This document shows positions 22,901 to 32,412 of a DNA stretch of 64,000 nt, piece after piece. Source of the stretch: Lantana camara (Eukaryota > Streptophyta > Magnoliopsida > Lamiales > Verbenaceae); the NCBI GenBank assembly GCA_037501455.1, contig CM074858.1, forward strand, positions 38,375,001 through 38,439,000, written 5' to 3'. Position numbers and translations under genes: made by a program. How positions within the stretch are numbered: position 1 is the stretch's first letter; each line of letters begins with the position of its first letter. The notes beneath the pieces were generated by a model. That model made no database searches, had not been told where the DNA came from, and saw nothing but the letters and a program-made list of their open reading frames with translations.

Positions 22901-23398
22901 GTACGGTTGTGACGGGCTCGTCGAGCTGATAAATTTCCACTATCAATTCGTCGAATTCCGTCGAGAAACGAGGGAGAACGGGCTAGTGCGTGAAAACGCA
23001 CCTTCGAGTGTGTGTGAACAGTGAAAATCGCTGGAGAAGACGACGCTGGGCTGAGGTCTGATCTTTGGCACGCAAAACGAGGATCCGGGGTATATATCTC
23101 GGGTCCTCGTACGCAAAAACGATCAAACGAACGAGCTAACGACATCCGAATTGGGCAAACTTAGAGTCTACGGACTCGTCTCGATGCCCCGGACGCGTTG
23201 AAGGGGTCAAAGAGGTCAAAATCTCGACCGAACGAGAAGTGACCGGAAAACCCCTAAAAGAGAAAAAAAAAACAAACAAGCCCCTAAACTCTTAAAGAGT
23301 TCAAAATAGGGCCACGAAAAATATAAAATCACACAATTAAACACATTAAAAGGTTGAAACGTAGCGTACCGTACAAATTGGACGAGCGGGATGTCACA
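19909..23398 (-). repeat. E 5' LTR (3490 bp)
   Basis: It is nearly identical to the LTR at 13887-17376 and has exactly the same length and the same internal features. The internal frames repeated in both LTRs (for example 22418-22882 minus) are copies of the same non-coding sequence. Confidence 0.92.
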
Positions 23399-23403
23399 CA
23401 CGA

Positions 23404-24532
23404 CCTTCAAATTCTAGAGAAAAACAGAGCAGAAAACAGAGCATGGCTACGGCAACAACAGCCAGACACCCAAAACTCCAAGTTTGATCAACAAATGCAA
23501 TGATTTCGGGTAATATACATGCATACATACTCAAGATATGATAATATATCATTTAAACACATAATTCATGAAAAATCATCAAGAATTCAAGCTTTCAAGT
23601 TCATGCATCAATCTTTACAAACTCTTAAATTGTGGCAAGGATTCATGCTCTAAATCAAGATATAATCATATATTCATGCTTCAATTAATCTCTAATCCAC
23701 AAATTCATAAATTCATAAACCCTAACTACTTCAAATATGATCAAGATCATAAATTCATGCAATTACCAACCTTGAAATGAAAGAAATGGAGGAAATGGAT
23801 GAAGATGATGATCAAGCTTCAATTCTTGGAATATTTCTTGGAAATTCTTGAGGTAAAGGATGAAAATCTCTTCCCTTTTCTTCCTTGATGAAACCGAGAG
23901 CAAAGGAGCAAGTATGTGGAAGGTTTTGGATTGAAATGAGATGAAGGAAGCATATGGAAACCATATTACGTGATTCACCATCCTTGATTTTGGTGAAATG
24001 TTCAAATTGCAATTTGATCCTTTGTTTTATGAACTCATGCAATCAAGTATGCAACGATTTGAAATATGCTCAACTAAGTCCTTGCAAAGCTATGCAATTG
24101 AGTCCCTAAATTTAAAGAAATGAATGCTTAGGGATAATTCGGTAATTAAAACACTCTCGGTAACGGTTTTTCGTAATAAATATTTTTCCGTGTCATGAAA
24201 TAATATTTCGATGGTATGTATTCACATAATTCATATAAATACTGTTTTCATGCAATTAAATCCTCAAAGAAAAGGAGATGAGCAATTAAGGACAATTAAG
24301 CAAGTAATATAAATTGGACAATTAATTCATGTAACAATTAAATTCCATATGTAACATAATTCCCAAGTTGGTATACATTTCATATATTTTCACGTAATCA
24401 TGTTGGAACACAATTTATAAAATTAATATAACAAGTATAAATTGAAGAAATAAAAATAATAAAATAGAATCCTAGCGCTCGAAACTCACACGTGTCGAGC
24501 GTACCTGACTGTCTGAAATTTGGGGCGTTTCA
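23404..24532 (-). mobile_element. Solo LTR F, 5' part in reverse
   Basis: F sequence resumes after the CACGA duplication and continues to the LTR 5' terminus, read on the minus strand as TGAAACGCCCC at 24532 (slightly changed from TGTAACGCCCC). A CTTGAAAATGA-type leader and pyrimidine-rich tracts (23760-23960) occupy the region equivalent to the B LTR leader. The minus-strand frames around 23763-24042 are within this leader and are not considered genes. Confidence 0.75.
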
Positions 24533-24537
24533 AACGT

Positions 24538-25318
24538 GATATCGTGGGTGGTTCGGGCCTTGCAAACCCACCACCATTGGAGAAAGGAGAATTTCGTGTT
24601 ATTGATCGTGTGCACTATAATGACTTGCGTGATAACTTAATTAAATGAAATGGAAACCCTTGTTCACGGTCGAGGTTGGTTGGAGATCGTGCACGGCCCT
24701 CGCCAGGGCCACTGATTGTTATAATAAACGTGATTGTCGTGTTAAACCTGATAGTTGTAATCTCGGGAGAGTTCTTGATATTCTTGCTCTTATATTATTG
24801 TTATTAGTATTTTGGTTACAAAACCTTACCCGAGGTTATAACTTGGATGTTATCTGCGCAAATATATATCTATTCCCCTCACTCAGTCTTCCATAGACTG
24901 ACGCCTCCACCTTTCAGGTTCTTGCAGGTGCACGCTAGGCGGGAGTCGAGTCGTGTCAAGTTCAGTTCATGTATTCGAGTCAATCACGGTGCATATTGCT
25001 AATTGTCGCTTTACAATTGTTATTATAGTTACTTGTTATTTATATTCGGAGATGATAATGTATTGATAGGTAAATCTGGAACACATTTGACTTGGTAAAT
25101 GAGAAATGTCGTGACATGTTTAATAATTATATTTGATAGTGAACAGTTTATGCTTCCGCTTTCACTCGTTGCATGTATACAGTAATCCCGCCTAGCTTGT
25201 CGTTTATTGCATTATCACCCGTTCGCTATAGGTTGGTTCATGTACGGATTGCCCATTTCGTATGTGGATTGACCTATGGTGCGGGGGTGTGGCACCTCCA
25301 CGTGTAAGGGGTGCTACA
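24538..25318 (+). mobile_element. B-family LTR1, second part
   Basis: It resumes LTR1 after F. It contains TAATCTCGGG (24758), CCCCTCACTCAGTCTTCC (24876), GCTAGGCGGGAG (24935), GCCTAGCTTGTCG (25191) and the terminus GGGGTGCTACA at 25318. An internal region with a primer site follows directly, so this is a 5' LTR in the tandem array. Confidence 0.88.
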
Positions 25319-25325
25319 TCTAAGG

Positions 25326-25337
25326 TGGTGTCAGAGC
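25326..25337 (+). other. Primer-binding site of B copy 1 (one mismatch)
   Basis: TGGTGTCAGAGC differs by one base from TGGTATCAGAGC, which is intact in the sister copy at 48974-48985. It lies seven bases after the LTR. Confidence 0.85.
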
Positions 25338-25631
25338 CCGGTTGCAAAACCGAGGTTCTTGTGTCGTGTCATGTCGAGTCTAGGTCGTACGGCGTAGGAA
25401 GTATTTGGTAACTTGGGTATTGCATTCATTCTTGTCATTAATTGCTCATTACTTGACCTTATGTGCCGTGAAATTTATGTAAGTAACTTGTCTAAGTGAA
25501 TCTTGTGAAATTAATTGTTATATTTGGCGTTCGGAATTGTTTCTAAATGTGACACGTGCATTGACATCTTAACCGGCATGCACAATTTCGTGATTCTTGT
25601 TAGTAAATATTCACTTCGGACTTCGGAAGGC

Positions 25632-25662
25632 TTAAGAAAGAAAATTTCATTTTCTTTCTTAA
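25632..25662. repeat. 13-bp perfect inverted repeat, present only in B internal region 1
   Basis: TTAAGAAAGAAAA (25632-25644) and TTTTCTTTCTTAA (25650-25662) enclose a 5-base loop TTTCA. The segment is missing from the second B internal copy near 49270, where GGACTTC runs directly into ATGGCCAAGG. Confidence 0.9.
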
Positions 25663-25831
25663 CGGGGAGAGACGGCCAAGGAACTAATTTAAGGAATCAA
25701 GTGTCAACCGAACTACTACAACGAAGAATTTCAATCCACGGTGAACGGTACACTTGAACATGCATATCACGTGCACCATGTATTTCATTATTGTTACCTT
25801 TAATCTCTTGTTAGTTGGTTTATTTTGTTAG

Positions 25832-25910
25832 TCAAGAGACGGGGTTCTCTTGATACATGTGCTAGAGACGGGGTTCTCTCATCGCTCGTTAGAGAGACGG
25901 GCCACTCTCA
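25832..25910 (+). repeat. Hairpin array of B internal region 1
   Basis: The first unit, TCAAGAGA/TCTCTTGA with loop CGGGGT (25832-25853), is perfect. The second (AGAGA/TCTCT, same loop, 25864-25879) and a decayed third follow. They lie about 200 bp upstream of the polypurine tract. Confidence 0.85.
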
Positions 25911-26110
25911 TTCCTATGTGACAACTTGTTCTAGTGAAAGGTTAGATTTCCTCGCGAGTGTTTAGAATCCTGGAAAGTTGACGGTCGTGATTTAACGACA
26001 TTGCAAGGAATCTCATGGATTTAAGACCTCTTTCGAACTAATCCCTGATGGGGACTGGCCAACCCGCGTGGGATGAACACGAAAGGGTGAATCCGAGGAT
26101 GGATTCTCTT

Positions 26111-26123
26111 AAGGGGGAGAGAG
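26111..26123 (+). other. Polypurine tract of B (copy 1)
   Basis: AAGGGGGAGAGAG ends one base before LTR2. Confidence 0.88.
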
Positions 26124-27076
26124 TTGTAACGCCCCGAATTTCAGACAGTCAGGTACGCTCGACACGTGTGAGTTTCGAGCGTTAGGATTTTACTTTATTA
26201 TTTTCGTTTATTCAATTTATACGTGTTATATTAATTCTTATAAATTGTGTTCAACATGATTACGTGAAAATTATATGAAATTCATTTCTTTTTGGAGAAT
26301 TGTTGTACGAATGGAATTTAATTGCTACATGAATTAATTGTCCAATTTGTATTAATTGCATAATTATCCTTAATTGCTCATTTCCTTTTATTTAAGGACT
26401 AGATTGCATGAAAACCTTTGAGGACTAAATTGATCATTTTCCAAACTTCACATCCTTAATTGCATAACGTATATTATTTGGAGGATGTGATCATAAATAT
26501 TACATATTTTCCCCAAACATATCGTTATATGCATTTCTTCCACATTCTTCATTTCATTTTCATCAAGAATCATCATCTCTCTTTGCTCTCCTTTACCGAG
26601 CCAAAACCATGGAGAAGGGGAGGAGGAAATCATCACTTTCAAGCTAGAATTTGTTAGGAAATCCATGATTCAAGCTCAAGCATCCATACTTCATCTTCTC
26701 TTTTCATTCCAAGGTATATATAAGCTTATATGTGAATTCTTGATAATAATTCTTGATGCTAGGGTTTGAGATTAAATGGAATATTATGTGCTTTAATTGT
26801 CAGAAGCATGATCCTAAGCTTTAGTCTTGAATTTCATGTATGAATCTTGAAGATTATGGAATTATATGGTAATTGGATATTTGAGCTTGAAGAGAGAATT
26901 GTGATGTTCAAGGCATGAATTATGTGTTTATATTGAGTGTTATTGCCTCTCAAGCATGTATGTATACTTCTTTTCTTGAATTTTAGCATAAGAGATTGAA
27001 TTATGAGTGTTTGTGGAGATTTGGGTTCAATTCGTGCCTCCCCTGTTCTTCATCCTCTGTTTCTGCATCTTCTGCG

Positions 27077-27282
27077 TAACGGGAACGGCCCTTCCCGTTC
27101 CCTTTGTAATTGGGGAACGACCGTTCCCATTGATTTGAATAATATGCATGGCGGCGAGGACGGGAACGACCGTTCCCATTTTGGCTTGCAAGCCGGCACG
27201 GCCGTTCCCATCTTCGGGGAGCCCGACAGGCGGGAACGACCATTCCCACTTTAAACTGAAACCTGGAACGGTCGTTCCCAGC
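27077..27282. repeat. GC-rich dyad cluster, GGGAACGGCCGTTCCC type (B LTR2)
   Basis: Six units occur, including GGGAACGACCGTTCCC near 27161 and the decayed CTGGAACGGTCGTTCCCAG near 27264. Confidence 0.88.
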
Positions 27283-28208
27283 CTTCTGGAAGTGGAGAAA
27301 GTTTCAGCATAAAATTACATTTTTAGCCCCTCGATCCAATGGCTTATTTGACCCCAAATTGTTACTATATGAATGGTTACATGCCAAAACGTGATAATTG
27401 CATGCTACATTGTTTATTGCACGATGTCTCGTACTTGATCAAGCCGTGCGTCGTACTTGGTACCATGGTCGAGTTTGGTCTCACGAATGCATGTATGTTT
27501 CCATTTCTTGTCCAGTTACTCTCCAGGAAGGAGATTGTCAAGCATGAGCACGTTCACGCATTCACGAGTCGTGTGTCGCCTATCAGGTGAGGTTTAATTG
27601 CTAGCTACTTAGAACCTGTATAACCTTATGTGACTTTTGGGCCAAAAGATATAAATATATAATGATAATTGTTTCTAAACTATCAAGCCGTGTTCTTTAA
27701 AAGTAAACCGTGTTCCTTGAAAGCAAGTCCTGTATCGTGTTACAATCAAGTCGTGTATCGTGTTACAAGCAAGCCATGTATCGTGTTATCGTGTTAGGCG
27801 AATTATCGTGGATCGTGTATCGTGTATTATGGGCCCGAGGGTGAGTGTTTGAGCCAACCGGGAAAGCATAGGGCTGATGGGTAACTCACACACCTCTCTC
27901 AAACCATGGGGATGCCCCCTGAATCCACCAGGAGGTTTGGTGGAGGAAGGAGTCCCGTACGTGGGAGTCATGTTCCCGACATGCAACATGATATCGTGGG
28001 TGGTTCGGGCCTTGCAAACCCACCACCATTGGAGAAAGGAGAATTTCGTGTTATTGATCGTGTGCACTATAATGACTAGCGTGATAACTTAATTAAATGA
28101 AATGGAAACCCTTGTTCACTGTCGAGGTTGGTTGGAGATCGTGCACGCCCCTCGCCAGGGCCACTGATTGTTATAATAAACGTGATTGTCGTGTTAAACC
28201 TGATAGTT

Positions 28209-28213
28209 GTAAT
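28209..28213. repeat. Target site duplication of copia-1 (GTAAT, left copy)
   Basis: GTAAT at 28209-28213 recurs at 48405-48409. Removing copia-1 restores the sequence GTTGTAATCTCGGG seen in B LTR1 at 24752. Confidence 0.92.
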
Positions 28214-29354
28214 TGTTAGGAATAGTGCCCTAGAAAGCCGATTGTATATCCGCTTTGTGCTTTTCCTTATTGTAATCACAGACAATCTTTGAATAAAATA
28301 ACGAATTGAGGCAACACTTCTTTATATGCTCTTGTTTGGTATGCGTTTACTTTAGCTGTGCATGTATGAGAACTCCCCTAATCCTGATGACTTTAGGACT
28401 CTACCATTTAGGTGAAATGGTTCATGAAACGAGCCCTATATCACATAAGTCATGATTATTAAAATACTCCAAGCCGATGAGTCCTACAGACAGTGGGAGT
28501 GTCAACCTGACTCCTTTAAGGCTTGCTTGTGGGATCACGCCCTTCAGAAGGACCACCTTGTTTCATGGAGGTGCAAAGTGTATAGTTGATACGTGCGTGA
28601 TACATGAGGGTGCTTACTTTAATAAGTAAGTACACTGAGGTGCCCCGTGTGAGAACATTCCTAAATGGGAAAGGAAGTTTCTATTTCAGGAAATGGAAAC
28701 TTTCAGATTAGGAAATATCTCACGAGTCATTGATGTGATTAATTGATCCTTACACTTGAGGTTCCTTGTCACTTTATGAGTTAACTCTGTAGTCTTAGGT
28801 ATAAGCTTTAAAGGGTGTCGCCTTAGACAACTGATTCAAGGCTTATGCTGGGGCTGCACAAGTGACTCATGAAAGTGAATGAGAATCAAGAAAGGACCTA
28901 CACTTGCATTTGCAAGGTGATCTCTTATTGTGTAAGTCATTCATATGCCATATGGAGTCCTTGGCCAAGGCAGTAGATCAAGACATCAAGAAAAGGGTTT
29001 CTTGGATTGAGATCAAATGGATATGAAATGCACTTAGCTGACCGGATTATTAGGGTTCTGATTATTCCCTTGCCCTAGATCTTGGTTGAGAGATAGTAAG
29101 TAGGAGAATTGTATCTCACATGAATCAACGACTTAAAGGTTATGTCGAATCTGAACATTCCAATTCAGCTAGGGGTTAAACACCTGTTGCTAGACTATGG
29201 TCGTTTAATCTGTGGACTGATTAATTAATTAGTGAATTAATTAATTGGGGTCACTGCTAATTGAATTGAGAACCTAGAGGGTCACACACAACAACTTGGT
29301 TACATGAGTTGAGGCTTGAAAATGATTAAACGAGTTAATCGGGCCAAGAGGGTT

Positions 29355-29428
29355 CCACACGTGTGAAATCACACGTGTGGCTCACGTGAGTGACATGTGT
29401 CACTGTGACACGTGTCACACACGTGTGT
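29355..29428. promoter_or_regulatory. Cluster of CACGTG (G-box) motifs in copia-1 U3
   Basis: Five ACGT-core palindromes (three CACACGTGTG, CTCACGTGAG and GACACGTGTC) fall within 74 bp, roughly 340 bp upstream of the TATA box. Such motifs are known binding sites for plant bZIP and bHLH factors. The cluster recurs at 47607-47681 and, with fewer copies, at 6041-6085 and 60881-60936. The regulatory role is inferred. Confidence 0.65.
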
Positions 29429-29763
29429 ATATATATATTATATATATATATTAAATAATTAATTAGTTAATTATTTAATAGACTTTGGTTTAATTTTGAA
29501 TTAAAAAGAAAGTCTAATTTTGGAGAAAATAATCTAGTTAATTAATTATGAATTAATTAATTAGATAAAAATAAGTTATTTATTTTATAATAAATAAAGT
29601 ATAAAATTATCCAAAAATAGTTTGGATATTTTTAGCTCTCTTAAAAGTTGACTAGAATTAGAATTCAAAGTCAAAGTTGGAAAATACTTGATGATCAAGT
29701 AATAGGAGAGAGGGACCAAAATCCTAGCCCATAAAGGACTAGGAATTTCGGCACCCCCCTCAC

Positions 29764-29787
29764 TATAAATATGGGAGCTCGAGCTCC
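29764..29787 (+). promoter_or_regulatory. Copia-1 TATA box and 14-bp start-site palindrome
   Basis: TATAAATA (29764-29771) is followed by GGAGCTCGAGCTCC (29774-29787). The palindrome is 16 bp in the copia-alpha 5' LTR (6455-6470), 18 bp in its 3' LTR (61299-61316) and 12 bp in the copia-1 3' LTR. The transcript would be expected to begin 25-35 bases after TATA, at or just past the palindrome. Confidence 0.7.
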
Positions 29788-30160
29788 TTATGGAGCTAAT
29801 TGACAATTCTTTTGGTTCATGTGTTGAACACCTTCCTTTCTCCAAGATTAAATTAAACCCTAGGTTAAGCCTAAACACTAACTAGAGAACTAGCATCCTT
29901 ATTAGTTAGATTGTGATCAAGTTGGTGGACTTTCTCTAGAGACTTCAAGTTAGAAGTTTGAAGATTCGAGCTTTACCAAGGAGAGGGGATCAAGCCGCGA
30001 GAAGAGCGTTCTTGGGTGGCTTGAAACGCTTCAAGAAAGAATAAAAGAAAAGTAAGTTTTCTATCTTTACGAATTTGGTTACACGATTGCGAGTTCTAGG
30101 TCCTTTTGTTGGGAAAATTTTTTAAATTCCGCTGCTTTCTGATTCGTGTTTTCCAACAAG

Positions 30161-30173
30161 TGGTATCAGAGCC
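30161..30173 (+). other. Primer-binding site of copia-1
   Basis: TGGTATCAGAGCC lies two bases after the 5' LTR. It is complementary to the 3' end of initiator methionine tRNA, the usual copia primer. Confidence 0.93.
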
Positions 30174-30491
30174 ACCTCGTTAATCGTGTTTCTGATTCGT
30201 CTCAATTATTCTGAATTTGGCAGAAATTCTTAGGCTTAGATGCGAATTAGGTATTCATGAGTTCTTTTAGAAAGCCTGAAATACGAAACTGTAATTCTTC
30301 CTGAATTTCTGAAACTGTTTTCTTAAATTGTGATTTTGAAAACCGTTTTGATTGAAATATGTTTAAATCGAATTTTTTAATTTTGGATTGTTTTGGTTTT
30401 TGAACTAAAAGTATGAAACACGAAATCGCGTTACGAAAACGCGAGCCTGACGTGCTAAGGCGTAGCACGCCAGGCCCGCGACCGCCCGCCC

Positions 30492-30591
30492 AGCAGTCCC
30501 GCAACCACGCGGGACTGCTCGCCACTGACGCCCGCCTGTCCCACAACCGCGCGGGACAGCCGCCCGCACGCTCCCGCAACTGCGCGGGAGC
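30492..30591 (+). repeat. Three GC-rich hairpins with shared hexaloop AACYRC
   Basis: Stem AGCAGTCCCGC/GCGGGACTGCT has loop AACCAC (30492-30519). Stem CTGTCCC/GGGACAG, plus an inner C-G pair, has loop AACCGC (30536-30559). Stem GCTCCCGC/GCGGGAGC has loop AACTGC (30570-30591). The distal stem bases differ but pair in each. A fourth member, in the copia-alpha leader (6822-6843), has stem CGTCCCG/CGGGACG and loop AACCGC. Confidence 0.85.
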
Positions 30592-31877
30592 ACCCGCCCG
30601 GCATCGCCCGCATGCGAGCAGCAGCAAGCTGCGCGCGTTGCGCGCAGGGCGTGCGCCTACCGCGCGCGCCTACCGCGCGATGCTGCGCGGCGAGTCTGTG
30701 CTCGTTCCGGGCGATTCCGGGCACGGTTTTGGCGTTTTCGTGTTTTCGTGTTTTCGGTCCTTGAAATCCCGATTTAATTTTTCAGAAAAATTATATTTAT
30801 TAAATTTGAATTATTTTTGAAATAATTGTTTGAATTTGGATTTTGAAAATTTAAGCGATTTAAATTTGGAAAAATTACAATCTTTATTTTCTGAAAATAA
30901 TGAAAGAATAAAATTATTAATTTTGGAAATTAATTGGCATTTTATTGGTTTATTGTTTTTCGGGTTTTATTGAAAAGGCTCTTGAACAAGAATTGCATCT
31001 AAGTCGTGTTTTAAGTCATTAGGACTTGAAACGAGAATTTTAATTTATTGGTTAAATTTAAATTCTCGCAAAAGCATGTTAGGTGATCATGGGTTTAGAT
31101 CTATGTATGGTTTTAATTTATGCACATGGATGGTTTAAATTGGGGTTGGAGCCCTATAGTTGCGTTTTTCAATTGAGGTTGGAGCCTCACTTATGTGCGT
31201 ACTGTTATGTGATTTATTATGTGGCTTTCCATATTACTGTTTTTGAGGCCGGGGTATGCCCCGTGTAATTGTCTAAGGCCAATATGAAGATTGAGCCTTA
31301 TTACTTTATGTCTTTTTCTTTTTATTGTAATTTGAGAGTAGAGATAGGTGGTGAGGTTTTATTTTCATTTTGGAGACAATGCACCCATGGAGTAAGATGG
31401 ACCACATTCAAGTAACAAGGAGGCCATAAGTGAAGACCCCTCAAAATGTTAGGGAGGGGAATCTCAATTGTTAAATGTAATAGAGATAGGGCTCGTATTT
31501 TGTTACCGCTTTCCCTTATGTGATTTAAACTGTTTATGTGGCATGTATGTTAGAACTTGTGATTGTGGAGTGGCTCCCACATATCACGCATAAGATAGGT
31601 AGAACCCATGATCATTACATGTTAGTATCATGCTAGGACATGTTATCTGTTTATGTGCTTGTTTGATATGCATTTAAGTGTACTTGCATTAATCAAGACT
31701 AAGAAAATTGGATAACATATATGTTGGTGAGGTCGAACCGGACAACTCTCAGGTTGATTCGAAAATTCCCATTAAATATTAAGCTAATTTCGAACAAATA
31801 GGTGTTTAATTCGAGATGCAAATTTTGAATTAAATTCCTAGCATTCCATCAATAGGTTTTAAGTTTAGTAAGTAAAG

Positions 31878-32215
31878 CTAGTTATTGTCCGCGAGTCGTG
31901 GGATAGCTAGTGGAGCTTATTAGTTCTTAGTTACCTAATTAATCATTTTAAATGATCAATATTTCGTGGTCAATTTTAGCAAGGGCGATGTCCGCGAGTC
32001 GTGGATCGTTCGAACTAAGTTTTGGTCATGATCTTATGATTGATGGGTCTAGCTTAACGCCTAAGTAAATATGGATGTCGGACGAGTCGTGGGTCCATAT
32101 TGAAAGATAGGTGATGCAAAAACAATTACTAAGAGTTCTAAAGGTGTTAGAATTGGTAAGTTGTACCTACCTAGGGTTCTTACTTAGAATGTCCGCGAGT
32201 CGTGGGTTCGAGGTA
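31878..32215 (+). repeat. Four hairpins presenting a common loop (TGTCCGCGAGTCGTGGG) in copia-1 leader
   Basis: Loop copies begin at about 31886, 31989, 32076 and 32190. Flanking stems: CTAGTTAT/ATAGCTAG (31878-31885 with 31903-31910, one G-U); GGGCGAT/ATCGTTC (31983-31989 with 32005-32011, two G-U); AATATGGA/TCCATATT (32068-32075 with 32094-32101, perfect); TACTTAGAA/TTCGAGGTA (32181-32189 with 32207-32215, one mismatch and one G-U). The loop can itself fold as CCGC/GTGG with apical GAGTC. The stems share no sequence yet all pair. Confidence 0.88.
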
Positions 32216-32412
32216 AAATGCCTAGGATCTTAGTACCCATTGGGAAACGTGTTCCTCTTAGATCTTTGGGAATTCTAGATCTTTGAAAAACAGTGGGAGC
32301 TACAATAGATTAAAGACCTTATCTTTTGTATATCGTCATAATTCAGCATGCTCACTAGTTCTCTGTTTTACCATTTAGGTCGTAGATTCTTTGATTCTCT
32401 ACGTGTTTTGAA

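Larger units (their letters stand above)
13887..23398 (-). mobile_element. Element E: complete non-autonomous LTR retrotransposon (LARD-like)
   Basis: This 9512-bp minus-strand element has two LTRs of 3490 bp each (13887-17376 and 19909-23398) and a 2532-bp internal region. It has a primer site complementary to initiator Met tRNA, a polypurine tract and a perfect 5-bp target duplication (CACGA). The LTRs differ by only about five substitutions by eye (for example near 14002, 14102, 14112, 14389 and 16687), or about 0.15%, so it moved recently. No gag, protease, reverse transcriptase or integrase similarity is visible in any frame, so its proteins must have come from another element. Its size and lack of coding match the LARD class. 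A gypsy-type partner is likely from the primer site and the termini. Confidence 0.9.
25319..26124 (+). mobile_element. B internal region 1 (non-autonomous, 806 bp)
   Basis: Between LTR1 and LTR2 are a primer site, a short region without recognised coding sequence, a hairpin array and a polypurine tract. There is no room for gag-pol. The 80-codon frame at 25515-25757 exists only because of a 47-bp insert absent from the second copy (48967-49725), and it shows no family resemblance; I do not call it a gene. Confidence 0.85.
26125..28213 (+). mobile_element. B-family LTR2, first part
   Basis: It starts TGTAACGCCCCG after a polypurine tract. It has a TATA-like TTATATGC (about 26523), a pyrimidine-rich leader with a donor-like CCAAG|GTATAT at about 26713, and a dyad cluster (27077-27282). 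A second donor-like CAG|GTGAGGTTT lies at 27587. Copia-1 interrupts it at 28214, and it resumes at 48410. The complete LTR is about 2646 bp without the insertion. It serves as the 3' LTR of copy 1 and the 5' LTR of copy 2. Confidence 0.9.
28214..30158 (+). repeat. Copia-1 5' LTR
   Basis: It starts TGTTAGGAATAG and ends GTGTTTTCCAACA. It contains an ACGT-core cluster (29355-29428), a TATA box at 29764-29771 and a palindrome overlapping the likely start of transcription. The 97-codon minus-strand frame at 29585-29878, repeated in the other LTR, lies over the promoter and is not a gene. Confidence 0.93.
30159..32412 (+). other. Copia-1 untranslated leader (2.25 kb)
   Basis: The region between the 5' LTR and the gag start is non-coding apart from accidental frames. 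It contains a very GC-rich block (30420-30720) with hairpins, an AT-rich middle (30770-31340) and an array of four hairpins with a shared loop (31878-32215). The 135-codon plus-strand frame at 30413-30820 and the overlapping minus-strand frames come from the GC-rich block, which opens all frames; they show no family resemblance. Confidence 0.8.

Noticed and set aside
30413..30820. 135-codon plus-strand reading frame with overlapping minus-strand frames of 62-126 codons
   Set aside because: It lies in the GC-rich, stop-poor part of the copia leader; all frames open together, the composition is Arg/Ala/Pro-rich, and no domain is recognisable.
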